From UBA4408 sp002389785 (lineage in GTDB: Bacteria; Bacteroidota; Bacteroidia; UBA4408), in the NCBI GenBank assembly GCA_035438985.1, contig DAORJK010000020.1, positions 1-46,675 on the forward strand: DNA of 46,675 bases, read 5' to 3'. The notes beneath the pieces are model-generated. The model ran no database searches and had not been told where the DNA came from. It worked only from the letters and a program-made list of their open reading frames with translations. A program made the translations under genes and the position numbers. The first letter of the stretch is position 1. Every line of letters starts with the position of its first letter. Shown piece after piece: positions 8,178 through 17,308 of the stretch.

Positions 8178-9219
8178 TGTAGATTTGTGTTAGAATGTCG
8201 TTAATGTTGTATTTCCAAGTCCAAGCCGGATAGTGCTTTTTAAATTTAGAGACATCGCTGATCCACCAAATATGATCCCCTATGCGATTGGTTTCGGAAT
8301 ATTCGTAGTTCATTTTTTTGCCGGTAATTTGCTCGCACAGCTCAATTGCTTCGGCCATAGAGCAGTTGGAATGCCTTCCTCCTCCTGCATTGTACACTTC
8401 ACCTTGTTTGGGATTCTGATAAAAATGCCAAAACATATTGACTAAATCCCAGCTGTGAATGTTGTCGCGCACTTGTTTTCCGGCATAGCCAAAAACAGTG
8501 TATTTGTCGCCGGTAACCGCACATTTCATGAGGTACGATAAGAAACCATGCAACTGAGTTCCTGAATGATTGGGGCCCGTTAAACAACCACCTCGAAACA
8601 CGCCGGTATTCATACCGAAGTACTTGCCATATTCTTGCACCAACACATCGGCCGCCACTTTTGAAGCGCCAAACAAGGAATGCTTAGTATGGTCGATGCT
8701 CATATTTTCGTCAATACCTTCTTTAAAATATGGATGCGATTCGTCGATTTCCCAACGTTTTTCTTTTTCGATTAAGGGTAAAAAATTTGGTGTATCGCCA
8801 TATACCTTGTTGGTTGAGGTAAAAATGAAAGTTGCTTTAGAACAATGCAAACGTGTCATTTCCAACAGATTTAAAGTACCATTGGCATTCACAGTAAAAT
8901 CTGTAATAGGTTCCCGAGCAGCCCAATCATGACTTGGCTGTGCTGCTGCATGAACAATGAGCTTAATGTCGTTTCCATATTTTTTAAAAAGCACCTCTAA
9001 GTCGCTAAGATTTCGAATATCAATGGCATGATGTTCAAAATTAGCAACTTCGCTTACTAAACGTTGTGTATTCCACTCGGTTGAAGCATCAGCACCAAAA
9101 AATTGCATGCGCAGATTATTGTCGATACCGATTATTTTGTCGAATTTATCTGAAAAAAAAGCTACCGATTCACTTCCAATTAATCCCGATGATCCGGTAA
9201 TTACACACACGTTTGCCAT
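8155..9219 (-). CDS. NAD-dependent epimerase/dehydratase, CDP-paratose 2-epimerase-like
   Basis: The 354-residue reading starts at MANVCVITGSSG; an upstream ATG would add 29 residues that precede the Rossmann fold and look unlike it. TGSSGLIGS (residues 8-16) binds NAD. IGIDNN, VHAAAQPSHDWAAREP, FTSTNKVYGDTP and GGGRHSNCS are shared with the family of CDP-paratose 2-epimerase-like proteins, which act on nucleotide-bound deoxysugars. The usual YxxxK catalytic tyrosine is Phe (F183-GAS-K187). From memory, close relatives share this, so the family may use another base. It is the only gene of the locus on the minus strand and diverges from the next glycosyltransferase. Confidence 0.8.
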   Translation of the reverse strand: MANVCVITGSSGLIGSESVAFFSDKFDKIIGIDNNLRMQFFGADASTEWNTQRLVSEVANFEHHAIDIRNLSDLEVLFKKYGNDIKLIVHAAAQPSHDWAAREPITDFTVNANGTLNLLEMTRLHCSKATFIFTSTNKVYGDTPNFLPLIEKEKRWEIDESHPYFKEGIDENMSIDHTKHSLFGASKVAADVLVQEYGKYFGMNTGVFRGGCLTGPNHSGTQLHGFLSYLMKCAVTGDKYTVFGYAGKQVRDNIHSWDLVNMFWHFYQNPKQGEVYNAGGGRHSNCSMAEAIELCEQITGKKMNYEYSETNRIGDHIWWISDVSKFKKHYPAWTWKYNINDILTQIYTTLSKRL

Positions 9220-9358
9220 AGTAATTGTTTTGTTTTGAGGATTGTATATAAAATTGAAGCCGCAAATATGGCTACAATTATTTAAAACAAAAATATTCAT
9301 GCACATCCGTTTGTCGAAAACGAACGAGTACCGATTAATATTCAGTAGCTGATTGCAC

Positions 9359-9366
9359 TATATTTG
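9359..9366 (+). promoter_or_regulatory. Candidate -7 box for the second half of the polysaccharide locus
   Basis: TATATTTG matches TAnnTTTG and lies 15 bases before the start codon of the GT2 gene, in the divergent region with the epimerase gene. It would give the block 9382-15149 its own promoter. Confidence 0.45.
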
Positions 9367-9381
9367 CCACATTAAAGCACT

Positions 9382-10320
9382 ATGGCAGCTATACAATTAT
9401 CTATTTTAATTCCAACAAAAGATCGACCTCAAATAGTTGAGAACTGTTTACAGCATTGTCTTACAGCTATAAATGGAATAGCAGCCGAAATTATTGTAGT
9501 GAACGATTCTAAAACGCAGGACTTGAAATTATCCTTTGACTCCTCTTTGGTAAAAGTGTATGCAAATCCAAAATCGGGGGTAGCTTCAGCTCGAAACTTT
9601 GCAGCCGGCAAGGCAAGTGGTGAAGTATTGCTTTTTTTAGACGACGATATGCTGGTTTTTTCAGAAAATATACGAAAAACGCTAGAGTTACATCAGCAGT
9701 ATCCAAAATGCTTTATTAATCTAAACTGGACTTATCCACCCGATTTATATGAGAAAATTAGCAAAACTAATTTTGGCAGATATTTAGTAAAACATGGTTT
9801 TGATTCGTTGAAGGGTTGGAACAAAAATTCAACCTGGAAAGACGATCGCATTTTTGAATCGAAAGGATTAACCAGTCAGTATTTATCCTGCAAACGCAAC
9901 GATTTTATTGATTCGGGAGGGTATAACGAAAATTTTCCTTTTGCAGGATATGAAGATTTAGCGTTCGCCGAAAAACTGATTCAATCAGGAGTTAAAATTT
10001 ATATTTATCCCTTAAGTGTGGTGTATCACAACGAAACCGACCGCTGCGAATTACGTCCTTGGCTCAATCGTAAAACCCGCGGTGGTGTTACCATTCGTAC
10101 TGCCAACGAATTGGGATACAAGCAAACCTTAATTTATTATTCACCCTTTAAGCGATTTTTTTACGGATTACTCTTACAATTCAAATCACTATGGTTTGCT
10201 TGCTACTCGGTTATTCCGAACAACAAGCGTTTTGATACAGCAGCATTTTTATTTATAGACGTTTTGCTTGCGGTGCACTTGTTTGATGGTTATATGAATT
10301 ATAAAAAGCACCTTCACTAA
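9382..10320 (+). CDS. Glycosyltransferase family 2
   Basis: A 312-residue GT-A transferase. The N-terminal strand SILIPTKDRPQIVENCL is typical, VVND is the first nucleotide contact, LFLDDDM (85-90) provides the DxD metal-binding motif, and GGYNENFPFAGYEDLAFAEKL includes the ED base motif near residue 195. The C-terminus has a hydrophobic stretch (about 270-300) that may sit on the membrane. It uses a nucleotide sugar to extend the glycan; the sugar is not predictable. It begins the second plus-strand block after the reversed epimerase gene. Confidence 0.88.
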   Translation: MAAIQLSILIPTKDRPQIVENCLQHCLTAINGIAAEIIVVNDSKTQDLKLSFDSSLVKVYANPKSGVASARNFAAGKASGEVLLFLDDDMLVFSENIRKTLELHQQYPKCFINLNWTYPPDLYEKISKTNFGRYLVKHGFDSLKGWNKNSTWKDDRIFESKGLTSQYLSCKRNDFIDSGGYNENFPFAGYEDLAFAEKLIQSGVKIYIYPLSVVYHNETDRCELRPWLNRKTRGGVTIRTANELGYKQTLIYYSPFKRFFYGLLLQFKSLWFACYSVIPNNKRFDTAAFLFIDVLLAVHLFDGYMNYKKHLH

Positions 10321-10339
10321 TTTTTTTTATTTTTAATCA

Positions 10340-11212
10340 ATGAATCCTAGGCTCAAAAATATATACAATGCACTGCCTTTTAAACAGCCACTTTTTAATT
10401 TAATTAAGAAGGTAGGAGTGCCGCATCCCGACATCTACAAACATTTATACTTTAAAGGAATTATTCCCATTAAAGTAAATGAAGAGGTTAAATTTTTGAT
10501 GCACCATCATGGATTTCAATTAGAGAATGAATTATATTGGAATGGACTTACAGGCGGGTGGGAGAAAATTTCGTTGGGCTTGTGGATAAAACTTTGTACA
10601 AGCTCTAATGTAATTTTTGATGTTGGTGCCAATACCGGAATTTATTCTTTAATAGCATCGGCCCTGCAACCAAAAGCAACCGTAGTAGCCTTTGAACCGG
10701 TTAATCGCGTGTACAAAAAACTGTTAGCAAATAATGAATTAAATAAATTTTCGATACACTGTGTGGAAAAAGCGGCATCTGATTTTAATGGAACTGCCAC
10801 TATCTACGATACCGATGCCGATCATACTTATTCGGTTGCAGTAAATAAGGATTTAACAGTTGAAGGGACTAAAACCATACAAACTCAAATAGCCACAATT
10901 ACGCTTGATACCTTTGTTAAGGAACAAAAAATAGCCAAAGTTGATTTGATGAAAATTGACGTAGAAACGCACGAACCTGCCGTAATTGCAGGGTTTATTG
11001 AACATATCAAAATGCATAAACCTACTTTGTTAATTGAGATTTTGAACGATGAAGTAGGAGAGAAGGTAAATGCCTTGATTGATGGTTTAGGATATTGTTT
11101 TTATAACATTGATGAAAACAAAGGAATTCGAAAAGTAGATAGAATTCGAAAAAGTGATTTTCATAATTTCTTAGTATGTAGTGCCGAAACTGCCACCCGG
11201 CTTGGATTATAG
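10340..11212 (+). CDS. FkbM-family SAM-dependent methyltransferase
   Basis: A 290-residue protein with IFDVGANTGIYSL (SAM motif I, near residue 95), AFEPVNRVYKKL (motif II), and VDLMKIDVETHEPAVIAGF (the FkbM hallmark block). It has an N-terminal extension of about 80 residues that the FkbM protein at 7341 lacks, so the two are not recent duplicates. It is likely to O-methylate a sugar residue. It starts 19 bases after the preceding stop codon and is part of the same operon. Confidence 0.88.
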   Translation: MNPRLKNIYNALPFKQPLFNLIKKVGVPHPDIYKHLYFKGIIPIKVNEEVKFLMHHHGFQLENELYWNGLTGGWEKISLGLWIKLCTSSNVIFDVGANTGIYSLIASALQPKATVVAFEPVNRVYKKLLANNELNKFSIHCVEKAASDFNGTATIYDTDADHTYSVAVNKDLTVEGTKTIQTQIATITLDTFVKEQKIAKVDLMKIDVETHEPAVIAGFIEHIKMHKPTLLIEILNDEVGEKVNALIDGLGYCFYNIDENKGIRKVDRIRKSDFHNFLVCSAETATRLGL

Positions 11213-11235
11213 ATAATAGTTGAAATACAATTAAG

Positions 11236-12366
11236 TTGGCTGCAAAAAAAAATATCTGTTACATAATTTCCTTTATCAATAAGTCAATTGCATTTGAATG
11301 GATTGCCGAAAATTTGAGTAAGGAAAAATACAACTTGAGTTTTATCTTACTAAATACTGTGGATACTGAATTGGAAAGGTATCTCCGCGCCAATAAAATT
11401 CCTGTTGAACGCGTTTATTTTACGGGTAAAAAATCAAATTACTTTTCGGCTTTTTATAAGGTTTATAAGCTGCTAAAACGCAATAAAATTGATTGCGTGC
11501 ATGCACATTTGTTCGATGCCAATATTATTGGAATACCTGCTGCTTATTTTGCAGGTGTGCCGAAACGTATTCATACCCGACATCATGGAACCTGGCACCA
11601 CATACATTATCCACACGCGGTGTATTACGATAAATTGGTGAATCGATTAAGTACTACCATAGTTGCCATTAGCAATAATTTATTAAAAGTGCTGGTCGAA
11701 AGGGATAAGGCTAATCCCGCTAAAATACAGCTCATACATCATGGCTTTAAATTGGATTTATTTAGTGAGATAGGCGAAGACCGCTTATCCCAAATTCGTA
11801 ATAAATACAATCCAACGAAGCGTTATCCTGTGATTGGAGTGATAGGCAGGTATATTGATTTTAAAGGAATTCAATTTGTGGTGCCTGCCTTTAAACAAAT
11901 TCTTAAAACATATCCAGAAGCCTTGTTAATATTGGCAAATGGAGTTGGTAAACATGAGCCGGTGATTCGAAAATTGTTGGAAGAAATTCCAGATAAAAAT
12001 TACAAAGAGGTTCCTTTTGAAAAAGATATTTTTGCATTTTACAAGGTATTTGATGTCTTTGTGCATGCCCCTATTGATATCGATAGTGAGGCCTTTGGTC
12101 AAACCTTTGTAGAAGCTTTGGCTGCGGAAATTCCTTCAGTTTTTACCCTTGCAGGAGTAGCGGATGAATTTATTGTAGACCATAAAAATGCCTTGGTGGT
12201 TCCATTCGAAAACAGTGAACGTATTGCTTCGGCTGTTATAGAATTACTTAGCAACAAAGAATTGTGCAAGCAATTAACTACTCAAGGTAGAGTGGATGTT
12301 CAAAATTTGTTTACTTTAGATAAAATGATTCACAAGTTGGAAGCCATTTACGATAGCCCTTTATAA
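11236..12366 (+). CDS. Glycosyltransferase family 4 (GT-B)
   Basis: The 376-residue reading starts at TTG 11236. No in-frame ATG exists near the N-terminus, and the first strand (KKNICYIISF) needs this start. Recognisable parts are DCVHAHLFDANIIG and RIHTRHHG in the N-terminal domain, VIGVIGRYIDFKGI at the start of the donor domain, and DIDSEAFGQTFVEALAAEIP, the E-x7-E motif that holds the nucleotide sugar. It is a retaining enzyme by family. The donor sugar is unknown. It lies 23 bases from the FkbM gene and 9 from the next transferase. Confidence 0.9.
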   Translation: MAAKKNICYIISFINKSIAFEWIAENLSKEKYNLSFILLNTVDTELERYLRANKIPVERVYFTGKKSNYFSAFYKVYKLLKRNKIDCVHAHLFDANIIGIPAAYFAGVPKRIHTRHHGTWHHIHYPHAVYYDKLVNRLSTTIVAISNNLLKVLVERDKANPAKIQLIHHGFKLDLFSEIGEDRLSQIRNKYNPTKRYPVIGVIGRYIDFKGIQFVVPAFKQILKTYPEALLILANGVGKHEPVIRKLLEEIPDKNYKEVPFEKDIFAFYKVFDVFVHAPIDIDSEAFGQTFVEALAAEIPSVFTLAGVADEFIVDHKNALVVPFENSERIASAVIELLSNKELCKQLTTQGRVDVQNLFTLDKMIHKLEAIYDSPL

Positions 12367-12375
12367 GCACCTTGG

Positions 12376-13278
12376 ATGAAATTAAATTTACTTTTTACAA
12401 TTGTAATTCCAACCTATAACAGGGCCGATTTTATTGCTACCACCATTCAATCGGTATTGAATCAAACTTACGGTAATTTTGAGTTATTGGTAATTGATGA
12501 CGGAAGCACCGATTCCACCGAAACGTTGGTGAAATCTATCCGCGACAATCGTATTCAGTATTTTAAGATTACAAATTCAGAACGCGGTGCAGCACGGAAT
12601 GTTGGAATTAATAAGGCAAAAGGCGATTACATTACTTTTTTAGATTCTGACGACGTGTATTATCCCAATTATTTAAAAAACGCACGAGAGTCAATTTTAA
12701 ATTTCGAGTATCCTCCTTTTTTGCATTTGGCATACGAAGTAAGAAATTCTGCTTCAAAGTTAATTTCAAAAATTGATTACTTGAAATCAGACTCTTATGA
12801 ATTTATTTTTAAAGGTAATCCCTTAAGCTGCATGGGAGTTTTTATGAAAAAAGAAATTACCCGACAGTTTCAATTTAATGAAGATCGCTTGCTTTCGGGA
12901 AGTGAAGACTGGGAATTATGGCTGCGTGTGATCGCCAACTTTGGAATAAAATGCGATTCAAGAATCAGTGCATGTCTTATTCAGCATGATGATCGAAGTG
13001 TGATGAATTTTAACGAGACCAAATTGTATAAGCGAAAGGAATTAGCACTCAAATATGCATTTGAAGACCCTTTTGTGATTCAAAAATTTAAAAAACATTA
13101 CAATCAAATTGATGCTTACGCAGATGGATATATTGCCTTGCATTTATTGCTAGCCGGTAAAAATATTAGCAGTCTTAAGTACATATTAAAATCCGTTGTA
13201 GGCTATCCTCTCTCGCTTTTTAGTAAGCGCTTTTTAGTTTTTAATAAGTATTTTTTTCTTAATTTCTTTAGGTATTAA
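12376..13278 (+). CDS. Glycosyltransferase family 2
   Basis: A 300-residue GT-A enzyme. VIPTYNRADFIATTIQSVLNQ is the classical N-terminus, LVIDDGSTDST contacts the nucleotide, FLDSDDVYYPNYL holds the DxD metal site (near residue 92), and SGSEDWELWLRV (near 177) contains the catalytic ED. The C-terminal 60 residues are basic and hydrophobic and may attach it to the membrane. The stop codon is two bases from the start of the asparagine synthetase homologue, so both are translated from one message. Confidence 0.9.
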   Translation: MKLNLLFTIVIPTYNRADFIATTIQSVLNQTYGNFELLVIDDGSTDSTETLVKSIRDNRIQYFKITNSERGAARNVGINKAKGDYITFLDSDDVYYPNYLKNARESILNFEYPPFLHLAYEVRNSASKLISKIDYLKSDSYEFIFKGNPLSCMGVFMKKEITRQFQFNEDRLLSGSEDWELWLRVIANFGIKCDSRISACLIQHDDRSVMNFNETKLYKRKELALKYAFEDPFVIQKFKKHYNQIDAYADGYIALHLLLAGKNISSLKYILKSVVGYPLSLFSKRFLVFNKYFFLNFFRY

Positions 13279-13280
13279 TT

Positions 13281-15149
13281 ATGTGTGGCATTGCCGGCTT
13301 TTTTTCTGTACAACAAAAATTTTCTAAAATCGATTTAGAAAACATGACCCGTTGTTTAGAAAAACGCGGACCCGATTATGAAGGATTTTATCAAGATGCA
13401 CTTGTTGGACTTGGACATCGCCGTTTGAGTATATTGGATTTATCGGCTAATGGAAACCAGCCTATGTATTCGCATAGTCGACGTTTTGTGATGGCCTATA
13501 ATGGTGAAATATACAACTATGCTGAAATAGCCAATGAATTGAAACTAATTAACGGAGAAGGAAAATTAAATTTTTCTTCCTCCTCCGATTCTGAAGTAAT
13601 TTTAGAAGCCTTTGCTCATTGGGGAACCGATTTTGTGCACAAATTAAATGGCATGTTTGCTATTGCTATTTACGATATACAAGAAGAGGAGTTATTTTTA
13701 TTTAGAGATCGTATCGGAATTAAACCCTTGTATTATTATTTAAGCGATAACAATTTAGTTTTTGCTTCTGAATTAAAGGCCATATTAAAAGTAGCGTCTA
13801 TTCCACGCACTATAAATAAGGAAGCAATTGCTCAATATTTACATCTTGGATTTATTCCTGCCCCCAACAGTATTTATCAATCCATTTATAAATTAGAACA
13901 AGGTAGTTTTTTACGTATTGGTAAACATGGTATAGATCATCAAAAATACTGGTCAATTAAATCAAGTATCCACAACGTGGTTATTGAAAATGAGAAAAAG
14001 GCATTGGTATTATTGAGCGATTTAACCATGAGTAGCGTGCAGTACCAATTAAAAAGCGATGTTCCGTTCGGAGTGTTCTTAAGCGGGGGTATCGATTCAA
14101 GTCTTGTTACCGCCCAGGCAAGTATCTTAAGCAATGTGAAAGTAAATACTTTTTCTATTGGCTTTGATGAAAATAGATACAATGAATCAGATTATGCTAA
14201 AGCAATTGCCAAATACTTGGGTACTCATCATCATGAATTTATAGTACGCTACAGTGATGCCATTAGCTTAATTGACGATATTTTTGATGTATACAGCGAA
14301 CCTTTTGCTGATTCAAGTTCCATTCCAACTATGCTTGTTTCGAAATTGGCAAAACAATACGTTACGGTTACCCTTTCAGGAGAAGGAGGCGATGAATTGT
14401 TTTTCGGATATGGTGCCTATAAATGGGCCAACCGCCTCGATTCGTTTGCGTTGAAAATGGCAAGAAAGCCAATTTCTGCGCTGCTTTCAAGCTTTAGTAA
14501 CAAGTATAAGCGGGCTTCTAAATTGTTTGAATTTACCAATGAGAATAATATCAACAGCCATATTTTTTCGCAGGAGCAGTATTTATTTTCAAGCAATGAA
14601 ACTGAGCAATTATTACAGGCACCCTACAATCAGTACAGTTCAGATATTTATTCGGCGGCTGCGCTTAGTACTAAACGTCATTTAAAACCAAACGAAAAAC
14701 AAGCTTTATTTGATATTGAATATTATTTGCCCGACGATTTGCTTACAAAGGTTGATCGTGCCAGCATGCGCTATTCACTTGAAACACGCGTTCCTTATTT
14801 GGATCATCGCATCGTTGAATTTGCACTGAATTTATCACCTAACTTGAAGTATAGAAATGGTGTAACGAAATATTTGCTCAAAGAAATTTTGTTTCAATAC
14901 GTTCCCGAAAATTACTTTAATCGCCCCAAGCAAGGATTTGCTATTCCGTTAGAAAAATGGTTGAAGAATGAATTGAGTTTTTTAATACACGATTACTTAA
15001 ACGAGAAAATTATTAATCAATATGGAATTGTTAAGTACGAAGAAATTAAACAACTCAAAACCTTATTTAACGAAGGTCACGATTATTTATACAACCGCAT
15101 TTGGTTGCTCATTGTGTTGCATAAATGGTTGGTGAAAAATATGGGATAG
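13281..15149 (+). CDS. asnB: Asparagine synthase (glutamine-hydrolysing) homologue
   Basis: A 622-residue protein of normal family length. MCGIAGF exposes the Cys2 nucleophile of the glutaminase domain (1 to about 200); RGPDYEGF and AYNGEIYNY line the glutamine site. LSGGIDSSL (about 266-274) is the ATP-pyrophosphatase loop of the synthetase domain, and SGEGGDELFFGY is also conserved. The enzyme makes asparagine, or in glycan loci often transfers ammonia to make an amide or amino sugar derivative. It ends the polysaccharide locus, so amidation of a sugar acid is a plausible alternative to housekeeping asparagine synthesis. Confidence 0.92.
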   Translation: MCGIAGFFSVQQKFSKIDLENMTRCLEKRGPDYEGFYQDALVGLGHRRLSILDLSANGNQPMYSHSRRFVMAYNGEIYNYAEIANELKLINGEGKLNFSSSSDSEVILEAFAHWGTDFVHKLNGMFAIAIYDIQEEELFLFRDRIGIKPLYYYLSDNNLVFASELKAILKVASIPRTINKEAIAQYLHLGFIPAPNSIYQSIYKLEQGSFLRIGKHGIDHQKYWSIKSSIHNVVIENEKKALVLLSDLTMSSVQYQLKSDVPFGVFLSGGIDSSLVTAQASILSNVKVNTFSIGFDENRYNESDYAKAIAKYLGTHHHEFIVRYSDAISLIDDIFDVYSEPFADSSSIPTMLVSKLAKQYVTVTLSGEGGDELFFGYGAYKWANRLDSFALKMARKPISALLSSFSNKYKRASKLFEFTNENNINSHIFSQEQYLFSSNETEQLLQAPYNQYSSDIYSAAALSTKRHLKPNEKQALFDIEYYLPDDLLTKVDRASMRYSLETRVPYLDHRIVEFALNLSPNLKYRNGVTKYLLKEILFQYVPENYFNRPKQGFAIPLEKWLKNELSFLIHDYLNEKIINQYGIVKYEEIKQLKTLFNEGHDYLYNRIWLLIVLHKWLVKNMG

Positions 15150-15239
15150 ACCATGCAAGCTTTTGTACTCGCACTTTTGCCTACAACAGTTAATTGTAAA
15201 ACTTTTAATAGTGTTGCTTGCAACTAGCCATTGTAATCC

Positions 15240-15914
15240 TTAATCAATACTGTTTTCCTTTATGCCGGCCTGCTTAATAAAATAGGCGGTAGTTCTGTTA
15301 ATTACAATAAATCCAAGCAGAACCGGAAGCGTGAAATTCAGAAAAGTGATTTTAAAAATATTTTGCACAGCTGTAAAAGCTCCAACGGCAGTAACAAATG
15401 AAAACTGCATGCGTGTTAAATGATTTACATACCAATTTAATTTTCCATATCGATTTTTAAATTGTGGTTTGAGAAATATATAATGAAGCACATCTCTACC
15501 AACAATCCAGGAATACAATAAGGAAAAGAATATTCCCAATGCTGCTCCTAAATAATTTTGTAAAAGCAGCATGCGAATAGCCGAAATTAACATGAATAGT
15601 ATTACCAGTACAGCAAATAAAGCAATCAGTTTATCGGTCAGAGCATAAGGCTTATCCTTTATTATTGCCGCTCGCAGGCCCGTTAATGCGAGGTAAAATC
15701 CAAGTACAACAATTGCAACTATAAGCATTGAACCTATATATGCCCCAGTAGCAATTATGCCAATCCAAGAAATTAAATAGAGGTAACCAATGTAGCGATG
15801 CAGTATAGTTCCTTTTTTTAAAACGAACTGTAAAAATCCGCAAGCAAATATAAGCATGCCAATAAGGCCATGAAGTTTTGCAATTGTTGAATAGTTTAGC
15901 AGTTGTGTTGTCAT
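15240..15914 (-). CDS. DUF2306-like multi-pass membrane protein
   Basis: A 224-residue protein with about six to seven hydrophobic segments. The N-terminal motif AKLHGLIGMLIFACGFLQF followed by LHRYIGYLYLISW has histidines placed as in DUF2306 and similar haem- or metal-binding membrane proteins. Function is unknown. It converges with the polysaccharide locus. No clear terminator with a U-tract is seen in the 90 bases between them, only a short GTTGC-TT-GCAAC hairpin. Confidence 0.65.
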   Translation of the reverse strand: MTTQLLNYSTIAKLHGLIGMLIFACGFLQFVLKKGTILHRYIGYLYLISWIGIIATGAYIGSMLIVAIVVLGFYLALTGLRAAIIKDKPYALTDKLIALFAVLVILFMLISAIRMLLLQNYLGAALGIFFSLLYSWIVGRDVLHYIFLKPQFKNRYGKLNWYVNHLTRMQFSFVTAVGAFTAVQNIFKITFLNFTLPVLLGFIVINRTTAYFIKQAGIKENSID

Positions 15915-15954
15915 GTATTTATTGAAGTAATTTAATTTTCAAAAAAAAGTTATG

Positions 15955-16166
15955 TGCATATCTGCAATTATACCTAATTTAATTTTTATTCTTACTATTG
16001 GTATAATCCATAAAATTGAAAGAGATAAGTATTATTTGCAACAAAATCAGATCAGTGACAATCATAAGAATCCGCCAAATCTGCGTTCCAATTTTAAATT
16101 CAAATCAGGCGAAAATTCTTATTCTGTTACATTATTTTAAATTATAGGTACAAAAGCGGATATAAA
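15955..16166. mobile_element. MITE-like element with imperfect terminal inverted repeats
   Basis: The left end reads gcatatctgcaattatacct (15957 onward). The complement of the right end reads tatatccgcttttgtaccta (about 16145-16164). The two share the pattern TATC[CT]GC..TT.TACCTA, so they are inverted repeats enclosing about 210 bases without a credible gene. The interior holds 'aatccgccaaatctgcgttcc', a type of sequence I recall as dispersed in Bacteroidota. A single end of the same type (tatccgcaattgtaccta) lies near 1537. There is no transposase; the 62-residue ORF inside is not a gene. Confidence 0.45.
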
Positions 16167-16189
16167 AAAAATTATTTCTTAAATCACCT

Positions 16190-16624
16190 CTAACTTTCTG
16201 CCAGCTTTTTGAGTTTTTGTAAAGCCAGAGGAAAAAGTTTATTCATAAAATCAACATATTCTTCAAGTGTATCCACTTCAACTTTTAAAAGCGTTCCATT
16301 TTCAACCGCTAGTAGTCTGTAACTTTCAATAGCATTGGTCCAACTTGCATGTGTATTGATTTGTTCTTCGAAATGTTTAAGTTCTCCCAAGTGTTTAAAA
16401 GCAAGATAATTGGGTGCATCTATTTTTTCTAACAAACTGTACATTCCTTCCCCATTAGGTGCTAATAAATGAATCATATTTCCTTCGGTAAAAGAATCTG
16501 TTTTATAATAGGAACCTTCAATAAAGGCACTGGTCCATTTTTTATAATTTTCTAAGTCCCATAAACACTTCCACACTTTTTGAGTGCTTGCGTTTATATT
16601 AATTGTAAATTGTAGGGTTTGCAT
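16190..16624 (-). CDS. SRPBCC-fold (START/polyketide-cyclase-like) protein
   Basis: A 144-residue protein. FTININASTQKVWKCLWDLENYKKWTSAF is the typical SRPBCC opening: a first strand, then a helix with a Trp-containing KKW motif. A C-terminal helix (YVDFMNKLFPLALQKLKKL) closes the hydrophobic cavity. Such proteins bind lipophilic ligands or act in stress responses; no ligand can be named. Its first 26 bases overlap the end of the DUF4199-like gene, which suggests translational coupling. Confidence 0.75.
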   Translation of the reverse strand: MQTLQFTININASTQKVWKCLWDLENYKKWTSAFIEGSYYKTDSFTEGNMIHLLAPNGEGMYSLLEKIDAPNYLAFKHLGELKHFEEQINTHASWTNAIESYRLLAVENGTLLKVEVDTLEEYVDFMNKLFPLALQKLKKLAES

Positions 16625-17111
16625 GTGTTGTATTTTTGCTTCGAATAAAATAGGCTACAATAGCTGTGGTTACTATGCCCATCACGAATGCTCCTAGAGT
16701 ACTTTGTATCATGTAATTTTTTAAATTAAAGTAATTGCTCGCTTCTTCATAGCTTTTATAATATCCCACTTGCAGCGAATAATTAATTACGTTCTTAAAA
16801 TAATTAGGACTAATTAGTGTTGAAATTACCCACTGTGTAAGCGGGCTAAACAGGCTAATAATAAAAGTAAGGATTGCTCCTGAAAAGAATGCCTGTGCAA
16901 AGCTGATTTGTCCACCATAATACTGCTTCTTTTTTGCTTTTAGAGCCAACACATAAATGTAAATTACCGGTATTATAATTAGCAGTGAAAAGTATTCATG
17001 TAAATCAATATGAGTACTGTGTAATCCCAAAACTTTTTCCAGCCACATCCAACAAAGCGTAAAAGCAATGTATGTAAAAGACCAGTATAGCTCAGTTTTA
17101 TATGATTTCAT
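16599..17111 (-). CDS. DUF4199-like membrane protein
   Basis: A 170-residue protein with four hydrophobic segments: residues 8-26, 42-60, 74-100 and 130-152. The region QISFAQAFFSGAILTFIISL and the loop with NYFNLKNYMIQSTLG resemble DUF4199 proteins, which are common in Bacteroidota and have no known function. It is the first gene of a two-gene unit with the SRPBCC gene, which it overlaps by 26 bases. Confidence 0.7.
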   Translation of the reverse strand: MKSYKTELYWSFTYIAFTLCWMWLEKVLGLHSTHIDLHEYFSLLIIIPVIYIYVLALKAKKKQYYGGQISFAQAFFSGAILTFIISLFSPLTQWVISTLISPNYFKNVINYSLQVGYYKSYEEASNYFNLKNYMIQSTLGAFVMGIVTTAIVAYFIRSKNTTHANPTIYN

Positions 17112-17308
17112 AAAGTAATTAAAAGTATGTAGTATGTTTTGGATAACTTATTTAAGAGAAGTACAAACTGTAATAAATTGTGTTTAGTGTATCTGATAAA
17201 GGAACAAATTATGATTCCCTAAATGTTTTGAAAATGCCTTTTAAATTTAATCAACTCCTATAAAAGCAGGCAGTTTCAAAATTGAATCAATCTTCCAATT
17301 CAAAAATA

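Noticed and set aside
2220..15149. Defence or secondary-metabolite island
   Set aside because: The genes are those of surface glycan synthesis; no NRPS, PKS, nuclease, helicase or toxin-antitoxin gene was seen.
15952..16140. 62-residue plus-strand ORF inside the MITE-like element
   Set aside because: Lies wholly between the inverted ends, with no domain or ribosome-binding context.
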